NCBI GenBank assembly: GCA_016870235.1
Contig: VGCB01000194.1
Coordinates: 1 to 5,882 of the forward strand
Reading direction: 5' to 3'
DNA: 5,882 bases
Origin: Actinomycetota bacterium
GTDB lineage: Bacteria; Actinomycetota; Thermoleophilia; Gaiellales; Gaiellaceae
Shown here: in pieces, positions 1-5,882 of the stretch
Layout: every line of letters begins with the position of its first letter
Numbering within the stretch: the stretch's first letter is position 1
Translations under genes and position numbers: made by a program
Notes under the pieces: model-generated
Seen by the model: only the letters and a program-made list of their open reading frames with translations
Told to the model about the DNA's origin: nothing
The model's database searches: none

Positions 1-80
1 AACTCGACCTAGAGGACCAGATCAAAGTGCGGCGCAGCGAGTGGCAGGCCAGCTTGCGCGAGCACCTCGGGAGCGCCTGA
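1..80 (+). CDS. C-terminal end of an unidentified upstream gene (5' partial)
   Basis: An open frame enters from the left edge (codons from base 3) and stops at TGA 78-80, encoding about 25 residues that end in EHLGSA. The codons have the same GC-rich third positions as the neighbouring genes. The stop directly abuts the GTG start of the next gene, as expected for neighbours in one operon. The fragment is charged and probably helical and holds no diagnostic motif. Position suggests a cas gene, such as another RAMP protein or cas10, but the sequence seen cannot decide this. Confidence 0.6.
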   Translation, partial: LDLEDQIKVRRSEWQASLREHLGSA

Positions 81-1010
81 GTGTTCCACGTCAGCCGCAA
101 TCGGGCGGTCCTGACCGTTCGAATCGACACGAGGTCGCCCCTCCTGATCAAGGCAGCGTCGGCGCCGCTCGACCCCACGCGAGCGGAGCTCGCGGCGGTC
201 CGGACTCGGCACGCGAGCCTGGGAGAGACCGTCTACATCCCGGGGTCGAGCCTCAAGGGAGTGCTGCGCAGCGCGGTCGAGAGATCGTTCCGCGATCGCG
301 CCATCGCGCGGCTGCCGCAGGTGTGCGACCCGCTCGCGGGCCAGACGAGCTGCGGTGAGCGCCTGCGCAACGAGCGGGATGGAGCAGCTCGGCACCGCGC
401 ACACTGCCCGGCATGCCGGATGTTCGGGTCGACCGCATTGCGTGGGCGAATCGCGATCCGAGACCTGTTCCCCTTCGACCCGTCGAGGGATCCGGCGGAT
501 CCGGCCTCCCACGAGAGCAAGGGGCGTGCGAACAGGACCGAGTTGCGACCGCGCGTCTCGATCAACCGCCTGTCCGGGGGCACGAACCCCAGCGCGCTGT
601 TCGACATGGAGGTCGTACCGGCAGGGGCTTCCTTCTGGGGTGAAATCGCCCTTGTGAACTACCAGCTCTGGCAGCTCGGGGCGCTGCTGCGTGCGATCGG
701 AGAGTTGAACAAGGGGACGATTCGGCTCGGTGGCGGCAAGAGTCACGGCCTGGGACGGATCGGCCTGAGCATCGTCTCCGTCGAACACGAGCAGCAACCG
801 GCGCACAGTGGCACCGGCCCCGCTGGCGTGGGGTTGCTCGCCCCGGAGACCGAGGCGGAGCGCTACGGGTTGCTGCTTCCCGACGGGGCTCTCGATCGCG
901 ACGTCGAAGGGGAGAGCCTAGGGCTTGCGCGCCGCTTTCACTGGCGCACCCCCGAGGCAATCGCGCGTTGGGCTGGCGCTGCCGCGCAGACGCCCGGAAG
1001 CAGGCCCTGA
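81..1010 (+). CDS. Type III CRISPR RAMP protein, Csx7/SSO1426 family (Cas7/Csm3-like)
   Basis: Predicted Cas7-like backbone subunit of a type III effector complex, binding crRNA and possibly cutting target RNA. The 309-residue protein shows the RAMP signatures in order: an N-terminal strand running into PLLIKAASAPLDPTR (20-34), the YIPGSSLKGVLRS motif (52-64), a four-cysteine set (C82, C91, and the C109-P-A-C112 knuckle) that probably binds zinc, the MFGSTALRGRI segment after it, and the C-terminal glycine-rich loop LGGGKSHGLGR (216-226). D31, in the loop before the PGSS motif, is a candidate equivalent of the Csm3 catalytic aspartate, but this is not proven. The whole pattern, including LWQLGALL before the Gly loop, matches the SSO1426-type RAMP family as I know it. 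Translation starts at GTG directly after the preceding TGA, with GGGAG at 69-73 as a well-spaced ribosome site. Family membership is fairly certain; the exact subtype (III-D-like or other) is not. Confidence 0.88.
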   Translation: MFHVSRNRAVLTVRIDTRSPLLIKAASAPLDPTRAELAAVRTRHASLGETVYIPGSSLKGVLRSAVERSFRDRAIARLPQVCDPLAGQTSCGERLRNERDGAARHRAHCPACRMFGSTALRGRIAIRDLFPFDPSRDPADPASHESKGRANRTELRPRVSINRLSGGTNPSALFDMEVVPAGASFWGEIALVNYQLWQLGALLRAIGELNKGTIRLGGGKSHGLGRIGLSIVSVEHEQQPAHSGTGPAGVGLLAPETEAERYGLLLPDGALDRDVEGESLGLARRFHWRTPEAIARWAGAAAQTPGSRP

Positions 1011-1011
1011 C

Positions 1012-2001
1012 ATGGCGTACGAGTTCGTACCACTTCCCGCGGTTCCTCCGCGGCGTGTCCGCCGGGAGGAGACCACGCTATCTCGGAGCGTCGCAGGCAC
1101 GCTCTCGGGCCGGCTCGACCTCGAGGTGTCCACCGAGCAGCCGATTCATGTGGGATCGGGGTCCAAGAGCGTGCGACCCGGGCCGCCCCGGCGGGTGGTC
1201 CGGGATCACGCGCGCGTGAACGGCAGCCTCGGCATTCCCGGCTCGTCCTTTCGCGGTGTCGTTCGCAGCCTGTTCGAGGCCATCACGTTGAGCTGCGCCG
1301 GAAGGCTGCCGAGCATTAGCAGGCGTGGCGAGGTATCGCAGACGTATGGCAGGGTGTTCGCGAGATTCAGCCGAACGGTAGAGAACAATCCTGCTCTCGA
1401 GAATTGCTCTCGAGAGCAGGTGTGTCCCGCGTGCGCCCTGTTCGGAACGACCGGCCGCCGCGGCCGGCTCTCCTTCGACGACCTCGAGGCCGTCCCGGGG
1501 GTCGAGCCGACGATCGTCGCGGTGCCGGCCGAGTTCGGGCCGCGCGTGCACCACCTCGGGACGTTCCTAGTGGACCGTCGGGATGAGGTCACCGCTACCG
1601 GCACGGTCACCGATCTGCACGGCCGGAAGTTCTACGTCGGCGCTCGACGCGGTACGACGAACGACCGAGAGCAGCTCGTCGAAGCCATCCCGGAGGGAAA
1701 GAAGCTCCTTGGCGACATCGCCTTTCACAACCTCACGCCCGCCGAACTCGGCGGGCTTCTCACCGCGCTCGGGCTTGCTCCCTCTCCCGGGCTTGCTCCC
1801 TCTCCCGGGAGACCGCTGAAGGTCGGGGCATCAAAGGGGAGCGGCCTCGGACGGATGCGCACGACGCTCCTTGGGGTCGAGCTCTCGAGCCAGGAGGGGC
1901 AACCGGACGCGGCACCCTGGCGAGCCGCGTTCGAGACTTCGGACGATCGTTTCCCGGAGGGCGAGGAGCGCCTCCTCGCGATCCACCGCGAGAACACCTG
2001 A
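1012..2001 (+). CDS. Second type III CRISPR RAMP protein (Cas7-like)
   Basis: A 329-residue RAMP-superfamily protein, predicted to be another backbone or terminal subunit of the same effector. It opens with YEFVPLP, a start seen in some RAMP proteins, followed by the strand LDLEVSTEQPIHVGSGS, the GIPGSSFRGVVRS motif (74-86), cysteines C95, C132, C138 and C141 (the last two as a CPAC knuckle, probably zinc-binding), LFGTTGRRGRLSF and the Gly-rich loop VGASKGSGLGRM (271-282). It resembles the gene before it but is clearly diverged. In the loop before the PGSS motif I see no obvious counterpart of the Csm3 catalytic aspartate, except perhaps D65. ATG 1012 is preferred because it gives the FVPLP N-terminus and sits one base after the previous stop; the frame is open upstream to a TTG at 925, which would overlap the preceding gene. 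An 18-bp tandem duplication near the 3' end adds one LAPSPG unit just before the Gly loop. Confidence 0.85.
   Translation: MAYEFVPLPAVPPRRVRREETTLSRSVAGTLSGRLDLEVSTEQPIHVGSGSKSVRPGPPRRVVRDHARVNGSLGIPGSSFRGVVRSLFEAITLSCAGRLPSISRRGEVSQTYGRVFARFSRTVENNPALENCSREQVCPACALFGTTGRRGRLSFDDLEAVPGVEPTIVAVPAEFGPRVHHLGTFLVDRRDEVTATGTVTDLHGRKFYVGARRGTTNDREQLVEAIPEGKKLLGDIAFHNLTPAELGGLLTALGLAPSPGLAPSPGRPLKVGASKGSGLGRMRTTLLGVELSSQEGQPDAAPWRAAFETSDDRFPEGEERLLAIHRENT
1391..1419. repeat. Inverted and direct repeat inside the second RAMP gene
   Basis: CTGCTCTCGAG at 1391-1401 is exactly complementary in reverse to CTCGAGAGCAG at 1409-1419, giving an 11-bp stem with a 7-base loop. The element also contains an 11-base direct repeat, TGCTCTCGAGA, at 1392-1402 and 1405-1415, and a perfect 14-bp palindrome at 1405-1418. 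It lies within codons for residues around C132, just before the CPAC knuckle. No function is claimed. Confidence 0.7.
1770..1809 (+). repeat. 18-bp in-frame tandem duplication in the second RAMP gene
   Basis: The unit GGGCTTGCTCCCTCTCCC at 1771-1788 is repeated exactly at 1789-1806, and the period continues for a few bases on each side, to 1770-1809. It encodes GLAPSP twice (residues 254-265), immediately before the strand leading to the Gly-rich loop. The copies are identical at every base, so the duplication is probably recent, by slippage or unequal exchange. It is in frame and should only lengthen a proline-rich loop. Confidence 0.93.
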
Positions 2002-2009
2002 GCGTCCAG

Positions 2010-2786
2010 ATGGCTCTCACAGGCAAGGAGATGCTGGCCCTCGAGCAGCAGGCACTGACTCTGGGAGGCGATGTCGGAACCTACCTTGCCGAGGCCGTGC
2101 ATGCGCTGCGGCGCGGAGACGATCCGGTGGACGCCTTGCGGCTGCTTGCCGATATCAGCAGCTCCTACGCTTCCCGTAGGGAACAGAGGAACGCCTTGAA
2201 CCGGGTTGGGACAGCCCTCAGCTCGCGCATCCGCAGAGACCCGCACGTCGCGGCCGAGCGATTGCTGCTCGAGGTCTCGTGGCTCAAGCGCCTGACGACC
2301 GGCCTCGCCGCGCCGCAGGGCCAGCCGACCGACGACTGGGCGAGGCCCGAAGCGCTCAGCGCACTCGCCCAACGGCGCCAGAGAAGCGAACAGGGATCGC
2401 GTCCGCGACACGATGCGCGGAAGTCCGAGCCCTCCGCAAAGCCTCCTCCCGCCAGGCTGCCCGACTCGTTCCGGGCAAAGTTCGTCGACCTCGCGGCTGC
2501 CCGAGGGGCCAGGCGCAACAGAAACGATCGCCGGAAGGTGGGCAGGGAGCCGAAAGACGTTCGGCTCGACCTCCGGCCCGTGGACCCGATCTACGACGCA
2601 CTGGCCTCAGGTCTGCATTGCAGGACGAATCGGAGTCAGGGGATGGACGAGGTATTCGAAGGTCTAGGTGTGCTCGAGCCGGGCCAAGATCTTCACTTCA
2701 CCATCGTCGAGGTCGAGACAGTCGCTACGTCGGGCGGCAAACCCGAGACCCTGGCCAGGAAGTTGACCCTCGCCAGCGAACCATAG
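2010..2786 (+). CDS. Unrecognised type III-associated protein: helical N-terminus, basic linker, small C-terminal domain
   Basis: I do not recognise this 258-residue protein. Residues 1-100 look all-helical, with alternating leucine/alanine and charged positions (for example YLAEAVHALRRGDDPVDALR, then NRVGTALSSRIRRD). Residues about 101-190 form a low-complexity stretch rich in Arg, Ala, Pro and Ser. The last 65 residues look ordered again, with VDPIYDALASGL, then FEGLGVLEPGQDLHFTIVEVE as a probable strand region. There is no signal peptide, membrane segment or cysteine motif. It starts 8 bases after the second RAMP gene and shares its strand and composition, so it very likely belongs to the operon. 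By position and helical content the N-terminus could be a Cas11-type small subunit, which is only inference; a crRNA- or RNA-binding accessory would also fit the basic linker. ATG 2010 has no clear ribosome site. An ATG at 2031 follows AAGGAG with no spacing and is less likely. Confidence 0.75.
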   Translation: MALTGKEMLALEQQALTLGGDVGTYLAEAVHALRRGDDPVDALRLLADISSSYASRREQRNALNRVGTALSSRIRRDPHVAAERLLLEVSWLKRLTTGLAAPQGQPTDDWARPEALSALAQRRQRSEQGSRPRHDARKSEPSAKPPPARLPDSFRAKFVDLAAARGARRNRNDRRKVGREPKDVRLDLRPVDPIYDALASGLHCRTNRSQGMDEVFEGLGVLEPGQDLHFTIVEVETVATSGGKPETLARKLTLASEP

Positions 2787-2817
2787 CCCGCACGCCAGCG
2801 TAGGAACGTCAGTCCGC

Positions 2818-4026
2818 ATGGACAAGACACTCGTCGTCCTGATCTCCGAGCAGCACGTCCCGAACCTGCTTTCTGTGCACCACTTCAAGCCCGACTCGCT
2901 GGTGATGCTCCAGACGGACGAGATGGCTCGACGAGAAGCCGGAGCACGCTTTCTCGACGCTCTGCGGCTCGGGGGCATGGACTATTCCGAGAGTCATCGG
3001 AGCTTGGCCGTGCCGAGCGCAGATTCTCCCGACGAGGTGTACCGCCTGCTCTCCGAGGTTTGGGGTCCGGGGGCGCGGTGGATCGTCAATCTGACCGGCG
3101 GCACCAAGCCGATGTCGATCGGCGCCTGGAACTTCGGCGTCGAGAAGTGCGCCGATCTCGCCTACTCCAACGTGAGCGAGCCGGGCCGGATTCGCTACCT
3201 GCGGCGCCAGGATCCGAGGAGTCCGGTCCTCGAGGACATGAAACACGATCTCTCGATCAGGGAGTTCCTGACGGGATACGGCTTCAAGGTGCTCAAGTCG
3301 CAGGACGCAATCGACGCGTCTCACGAACGTGCGCGAGGCTGGTTCGAGACCAGTCGCGCGATCGCGCGCGAGAACAACGGCGAGGATCTCCTCTCGCTCG
3401 ACGAGGCCGAGCGCAAGAGGGCAAGGTCGAAGGGGCTCCGTCTGGAGACCCGCCACCAGACCGAGTGGCTACGGAGCAGGATGGACCTGCAACACTCGAT
3501 CGCCGCCTCTTTCGCGCTGGCAGGCGGCACGCTAGCCGGAGGACTCGACAAGTATCAGGTCGAGTTTCTCTTGGGCGGCTGGCTCGAGGTGTTCTTCTGG
3601 GGCCTGCTCCAGGAGCGATCCCGGGATTTGGGGGTCCGGGACGTTAGCCTCGGCCTGCAGGTCGGCCCGGCGAGGACCGCCGTGGGTGACGAGGGGCCGC
3701 CCAACGAGCTGGATGTTTCGTTCATCCGCAACTTCCAGCTGACGACCATCGAGTGCAAGAGCGGCGGGCAGGATCACGACCCTCAGGCCGAGATCCTCTA
3801 CAAGATCGAGGCCGTGATGGAAGGGTTCCGCGCCCTGCGGGTTGGGAAGTGCCTCGCGACGACAGCCAGGAGCCTCGCCGACGCCGAAGGTCACCTCAAG
3901 GACGCTGTACGGCGCCGAGCCAGACTCTACGACTGTGCGGTGATCACGGCCCGAGAGATCCGCGTGCTCGCCGAGCAGCCGACCGACGAGCTGCTTCTGA
4001 AGGCCGTCTCTGGAAGGTGGCGCTGA
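2818..4026 (+). CDS. CARF-domain PD-(D/E)XK nuclease, Card1/Can2 (DUF1887) family
   Basis: Predicted cyclic-oligoadenylate-activated nuclease of type III immunity. Family members bind cA4 through the CARF domain and, with divalent metal, cut or nick DNA and/or RNA. The 402-residue length fits. The N-terminal CARF domain begins KTLVVLISEQHVPN and carries the ligand-binding motif NLTGGTKPM (91-99). A mostly helical, charged linker (about 150-235) follows. The C-terminal nuclease domain has all expected elements: the helix glutamate in GGWLEVFFW (E257), NELDV with catalytic D299, and IECKS with E312 and K314, giving an intact E...D...ExK site. A long helix follows. The site is complete, so the enzyme should be active. 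ATG 2818 follows a 31-base gap with only a weak AGGA at 2802-2805, and the next gene begins directly at its stop. It is not separated from the RAMP genes by any visible promoter or terminator. Confidence 0.93.
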   Translation: MDKTLVVLISEQHVPNLLSVHHFKPDSLVMLQTDEMARREAGARFLDALRLGGMDYSESHRSLAVPSADSPDEVYRLLSEVWGPGARWIVNLTGGTKPMSIGAWNFGVEKCADLAYSNVSEPGRIRYLRRQDPRSPVLEDMKHDLSIREFLTGYGFKVLKSQDAIDASHERARGWFETSRAIARENNGEDLLSLDEAERKRARSKGLRLETRHQTEWLRSRMDLQHSIAASFALAGGTLAGGLDKYQVEFLLGGWLEVFFWGLLQERSRDLGVRDVSLGLQVGPARTAVGDEGPPNELDVSFIRNFQLTTIECKSGGQDHDPQAEILYKIEAVMEGFRALRVGKCLATTARSLADAEGHLKDAVRRRARLYDCAVITAREIRVLAEQPTDELLLKAVSGRWR

Positions 4027-5178
4027 GTGCCGGGACGCCAGGCGACTGCAACGACACTCGTCAGCACGGTCGGCACGAGCCTCTTCTTCCCGAACCTGAG
4101 CTCCCTCGCGCGCAACGAGCCCTCGAGCGCCCTCGGACGGGCCTTTGTCGCGCGCGACCGGGACTCCATGGTGCGCGAGCTCGCGAAACTCGACGCAGAG
4201 GACCGGACCTGCGGTGCCGAGATCAACTCGATCGCCAGTCTCTGGCGCCAAGGAGTGGTGGCCCGAGATGCGGACCTCTTCTTCTGCCACTCCGCGACCG
4301 AAGACGGCCGTCTGATCGCTCATGTTCTCGAAGGCTACTTCGTCCGGATCGGCGTTCCCCGTGTCGAGGCGCGCGAGATCCCCGGACTACAGGACGAAGA
4401 CCCGCGGATCTTCCGCCGCCAAGGGCTGCGACTGCTGGCGCGGGAGATGTGCAGCATGCTCCGTCAGTGCGGTTTGACGCGCTGTGCGATCAATGCGACC
4501 GGAGGATACAAGGCCCAGGTCGCCATCGGAGTCCAGGTGGGACAGGGTCTCGGCGTGCCCGTCTACTACAAGCACGAGCGGTTCGACGACATCATCTCCT
4601 TCCCGCCGATGCCGGTCTCACTCGATCCCTGCATGTGGCTCGAGAGAAGTCCCATGTTCTTCGAGCTCAGCCGATCTGCTGAGCCGGTTCCCGGGGCCGC
4701 CTACCTCGCGGAATGGGACGAGCGGCTCGATGCGCTCGTCCAGCGGTTCGCGGTCGGCGGCAAGGAGTTTCTGGGTCTCACGGCGACCGGTCAGATCTTC
4801 CACGACACTTTTCGCGAGCGATTCCGCCAGGGTCATTCCGGTCCGCTGCCGAAGGTCGTACCCATGGCCGAGAAGCTCCCGCCCCAGGTCGTGCGGTCCG
4901 GCCGGCGGGGTGATCGCCTCGATGTCGAGGCCTTCCTCTGGCGGGTCACACGCGAGGTGCCCTGGGTTCGGAGGTGCATCACCCTGGACGAGGAGTCCGA
5001 TGTCGGCGGCTGGACGTCGTTCCGCCTGGGCTCGAGCAGAATCGAAGGGGTTCTTCGGACGGGAGGATCTGCCGTCGAGTTCGAGGTCACGACGTCGGCT
5101 ACGAGCCGTGAGGAGATGCTGGCCGTCGTTGCCAAGCTCAATGAATGGCTCGACTCCACTCCCAGGCAGCCGGCTTAG
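4027..5178 (+). CDS. APE2256/SSO1393-type CARF protein with winged-helix-like region and unassigned C-terminal domain
   Basis: The 383-residue protein starts with an APE2256-type CARF (Cas_APE2256, related to archaeal ring nucleases of the Crn1 group). TTLVSTVGTSLFFPN (9-23) is the first-strand motif, and INATGGYKAQ (155-164) is the second ligand-site motif. S13/T14 and K162 sit where ring nucleases carry catalytic or ligand-contacting residues. Residues 226-275 (AEWDERLDAL, FLGLTATGQIFHDTFRERF) resemble the winged-helix part seen behind this CARF type. The last 105 residues form an alpha/beta domain I cannot assign; it has a helix with E301, then IEGVL (339-343), VEFEVTTS (350-357) and a final helix. 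It could degrade cyclic oligoadenylate to switch immunity off, be an effector, or be a regulator. GTG 4027 abuts the TGA of the Card1-like gene, with GGAAGG at 4012-4017 as ribosome site, so the two CARF genes are probably translationally coupled. The CARF call is strong; the function is open. Confidence 0.87.
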   Translation: MPGRQATATTLVSTVGTSLFFPNLSSLARNEPSSALGRAFVARDRDSMVRELAKLDAEDRTCGAEINSIASLWRQGVVARDADLFFCHSATEDGRLIAHVLEGYFVRIGVPRVEAREIPGLQDEDPRIFRRQGLRLLAREMCSMLRQCGLTRCAINATGGYKAQVAIGVQVGQGLGVPVYYKHERFDDIISFPPMPVSLDPCMWLERSPMFFELSRSAEPVPGAAYLAEWDERLDALVQRFAVGGKEFLGLTATGQIFHDTFRERFRQGHSGPLPKVVPMAEKLPPQVVRSGRRGDRLDVEAFLWRVTREVPWVRRCITLDEESDVGGWTSFRLGSSRIEGVLRTGGSAVEFEVTTSATSREEMLAVVAKLNEWLDSTPRQPA

Positions 5179-5192
5179 CTCGAACCAAGCGC

Positions 5193-5233
5193 GCGACCCC
5201 GCTTCGTCTCATGGCCGTCGCCGACGGGGTCGC
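5193..5233. terminator. Possible hairpin between convergent genes
   Basis: GCGACCCCG at 5193-5201 and CGGGGTCGC at 5225-5233 form a perfect 9-bp GC-rich stem around a 23-base loop. It lies in the 30-base gap between two convergent stop codons and runs into the 3' end of the minus-strand gene. There is no T-tract on either side, so it is not a classical intrinsic terminator. It may still limit read-through between the facing genes. Confidence 0.25.
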
Positions 5234-5882
5234 ACCCTGAAGCGAAGATCGATCTCCGTCGGCACGTAGCGGCCATGGATGTACTTGCCGTTTTCGTCAC
5301 GCTGAGGAGCGACGTATTGGAGACGCCTCGCGCCTTCGGCCCCGGCGAGGGTCATCGCGGCGGTGAAAGCCTTCGATCCGCCAGTGTAGTCGAAGACCAC
5401 GTCCTGGCAGTCGAATCCCTCGTCCAGCGCCTCGTGGAACCTCTGCTCGAGGATGTCGTAGGTGGGCCGTGGGTCGATCACTGCTCGAGCCGGAACCGGG
5501 CATGGCCGGAGCTTGTCCCGGACGTCTCGAGACTCGAGTCGAGCCAGCTCGGCTTGCAGATCCAGGTAGTTTTTCTTTCCAGTTTCGTCCTCCGTGTAGA
5601 GAACGAAGACCCGCTCGAGAGAGCCAGAGTGATGTTCGATCGCACGCCCCGCGGCCGAGCGGTCGTCTCTCTGCTCACTCGCCGTGACGAACAGAACCCT
5701 CGCGGGCTCAGCCGGGCGCTCGGAGATTGCGAGCCACTGGCGGCCCGAGAAGGTGGACCACCAGTTCTGCAGCACGACGAGCGCCAGCGCGAGCGCCAGA
5801 AGTCCGGCGCCCCCGACGAGCATCACGAGGTCGTCGGAGATGAAGTGAACCAGGGCCTCGGAGAGGAGCGCGAGCCCGAGGG
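5209..5882 (-). CDS. Membrane-anchored CARF protein, Cam1-like (5' partial at window edge)
   Basis: Predicted cyclic-oligoadenylate receptor in the inner membrane. Cam1, the known family with this plan (one N-terminal helix plus a CARF domain, about 200 residues), oligomerises on cA4 binding and depolarises the membrane. Numbered from GTG 5826, the protein has 205 residues: a transmembrane helix at about 3-20 (LVGGAGLLALALALVVLQ) followed by NWW, CARF strand RVLFVTAS (43-50), and the ligand motif FDYTGGSKAF (145-154). It ends in a basic tail, RPRRRRP. Arginines after the helix and acidic residues before it suggest N-out, CARF-in topology. The frame stays open from 5826 to the right edge with strongly coding third positions and encodes LSEALVHFISDDL before the helix. 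Neither GTG 5826 nor ATG 5823 has a ribosome site, so the true start is probably beyond base 5882. It is convergent to the CARF operon and must have its own promoter outside the window. Without the N-terminus, Cam1 identity is likely rather than certain. Confidence 0.85.
   Translation of the reverse strand, partial: LGLALLSEALVHFISDDLVMLVGGAGLLALALALVVLQNWWSTFSGRQWLAISERPAEPARVLFVTASEQRDDRSAAGRAIEHHSGSLERVFVLYTEDETGKKNYLDLQAELARLESRDVRDKLRPCPVPARAVIDPRPTYDILEQRFHEALDEGFDCQDVVFDYTGGSKAFTAAMTLAGAEGARRLQYVAPQRDENGKYIHGRYVPTEIDLRFRVRPRRRRP

Noticed and set aside
9..806. Long minus-strand open frame of 265 residues opposite the first RAMP gene
   Set aside because: It is Arg/Ala/Pro-rich with no motif and lies antisense to a gene with clear RAMP signatures. 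It is a typical GC-rich shadow frame.
925..1011. Upstream TTG start extending the second RAMP protein by 29 residues
   Set aside because: The extension is Arg/Pro-rich shadow sequence overlapping the first RAMP gene, while ATG 1012 gives the RAMP-like YEFVPLP start.
2787..2817. Possible promoter for the CARF genes in the 31-base gap
   Set aside because: The gap is short and GC-rich and shows no -10 or -35-like element, so read-through from the RAMP genes is more likely.
3355..3368. 14-bp palindrome CGCGCGATCGCGCG
   Set aside because: It encodes ordinary residues (SRAIAR) with the GC-rich codons usual here, and no paired site or repeat is nearby.
3532..4323. 263-residue minus-strand open frame
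   Set aside because: It is antisense to the catalytic part of the Card1-like gene and the start of the next CARF gene, with no recognisable domain.
3753..4682. 309-residue plus-strand open frame spanning the Card1-like/APE2256-type junction
   Set aside because: It is almost entirely Arg/Pro/Gly/Ala in sequence and overlaps two genes with conserved motifs in another frame.
1..5882. CRISPR array, tRNA, rRNA or insertion sequence
   Set aside because: I saw no regularly spaced repeats, no tRNA or rRNA-like stretch and no transposase motif or terminal inverted repeats. The window is almost fully covered by the genes listed.

Overview
The window is part of a type III CRISPR-Cas locus from a GC-rich bacterium. 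The genes are about two-thirds G+C, with G or C at most third codon positions, and both GTG and ATG starts occur. This composition fits a high-GC proteobacterium, myxobacterium-like or related soil or sediment lineage, but nothing here fixes the taxon. No CRISPR array, cas10, cas6 or adaptation gene is visible, so the window appears to start inside a longer operon.

Layout. Bases 1-80 hold the C-terminal end of an unidentified upstream gene. Five plus-strand genes follow with almost no spacing: a Csx7/SSO1426-type RAMP (Cas7-like) protein (81-1010), a second, divergent RAMP protein (1012-2001), an unrecognised basic protein with a helical N-terminus (2010-2786), a Card1/Can2-type CARF nuclease (2818-4026) and an APE2256/SSO1393-type CARF protein with an unassigned C-terminal domain (4027-5178). 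A third CARF gene lies on the minus strand and runs convergently (5209 to the right edge). It encodes a small membrane-anchored CARF protein resembling Cam1, and its reading frame is still open at the window edge.

How the genes probably work together (inference from family knowledge). The RAMP proteins would form part of the crRNA-guided backbone of a type III effector. The complex's Cas10, presumably encoded outside the window, would make cyclic oligoadenylates when target RNA is bound. Three CARF proteins would read that signal: a soluble nuclease that cuts nucleic acid, a membrane protein that may open a pore or depolarise the cell, and an APE2256-type protein that may degrade the second messenger or act as a further effector. 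The most interesting points are three different CARF architectures in about 3 kb, the uncharacterised C-terminal domain of the APE2256-type protein, and the unrecognised 258-residue protein between the RAMP and CARF genes.
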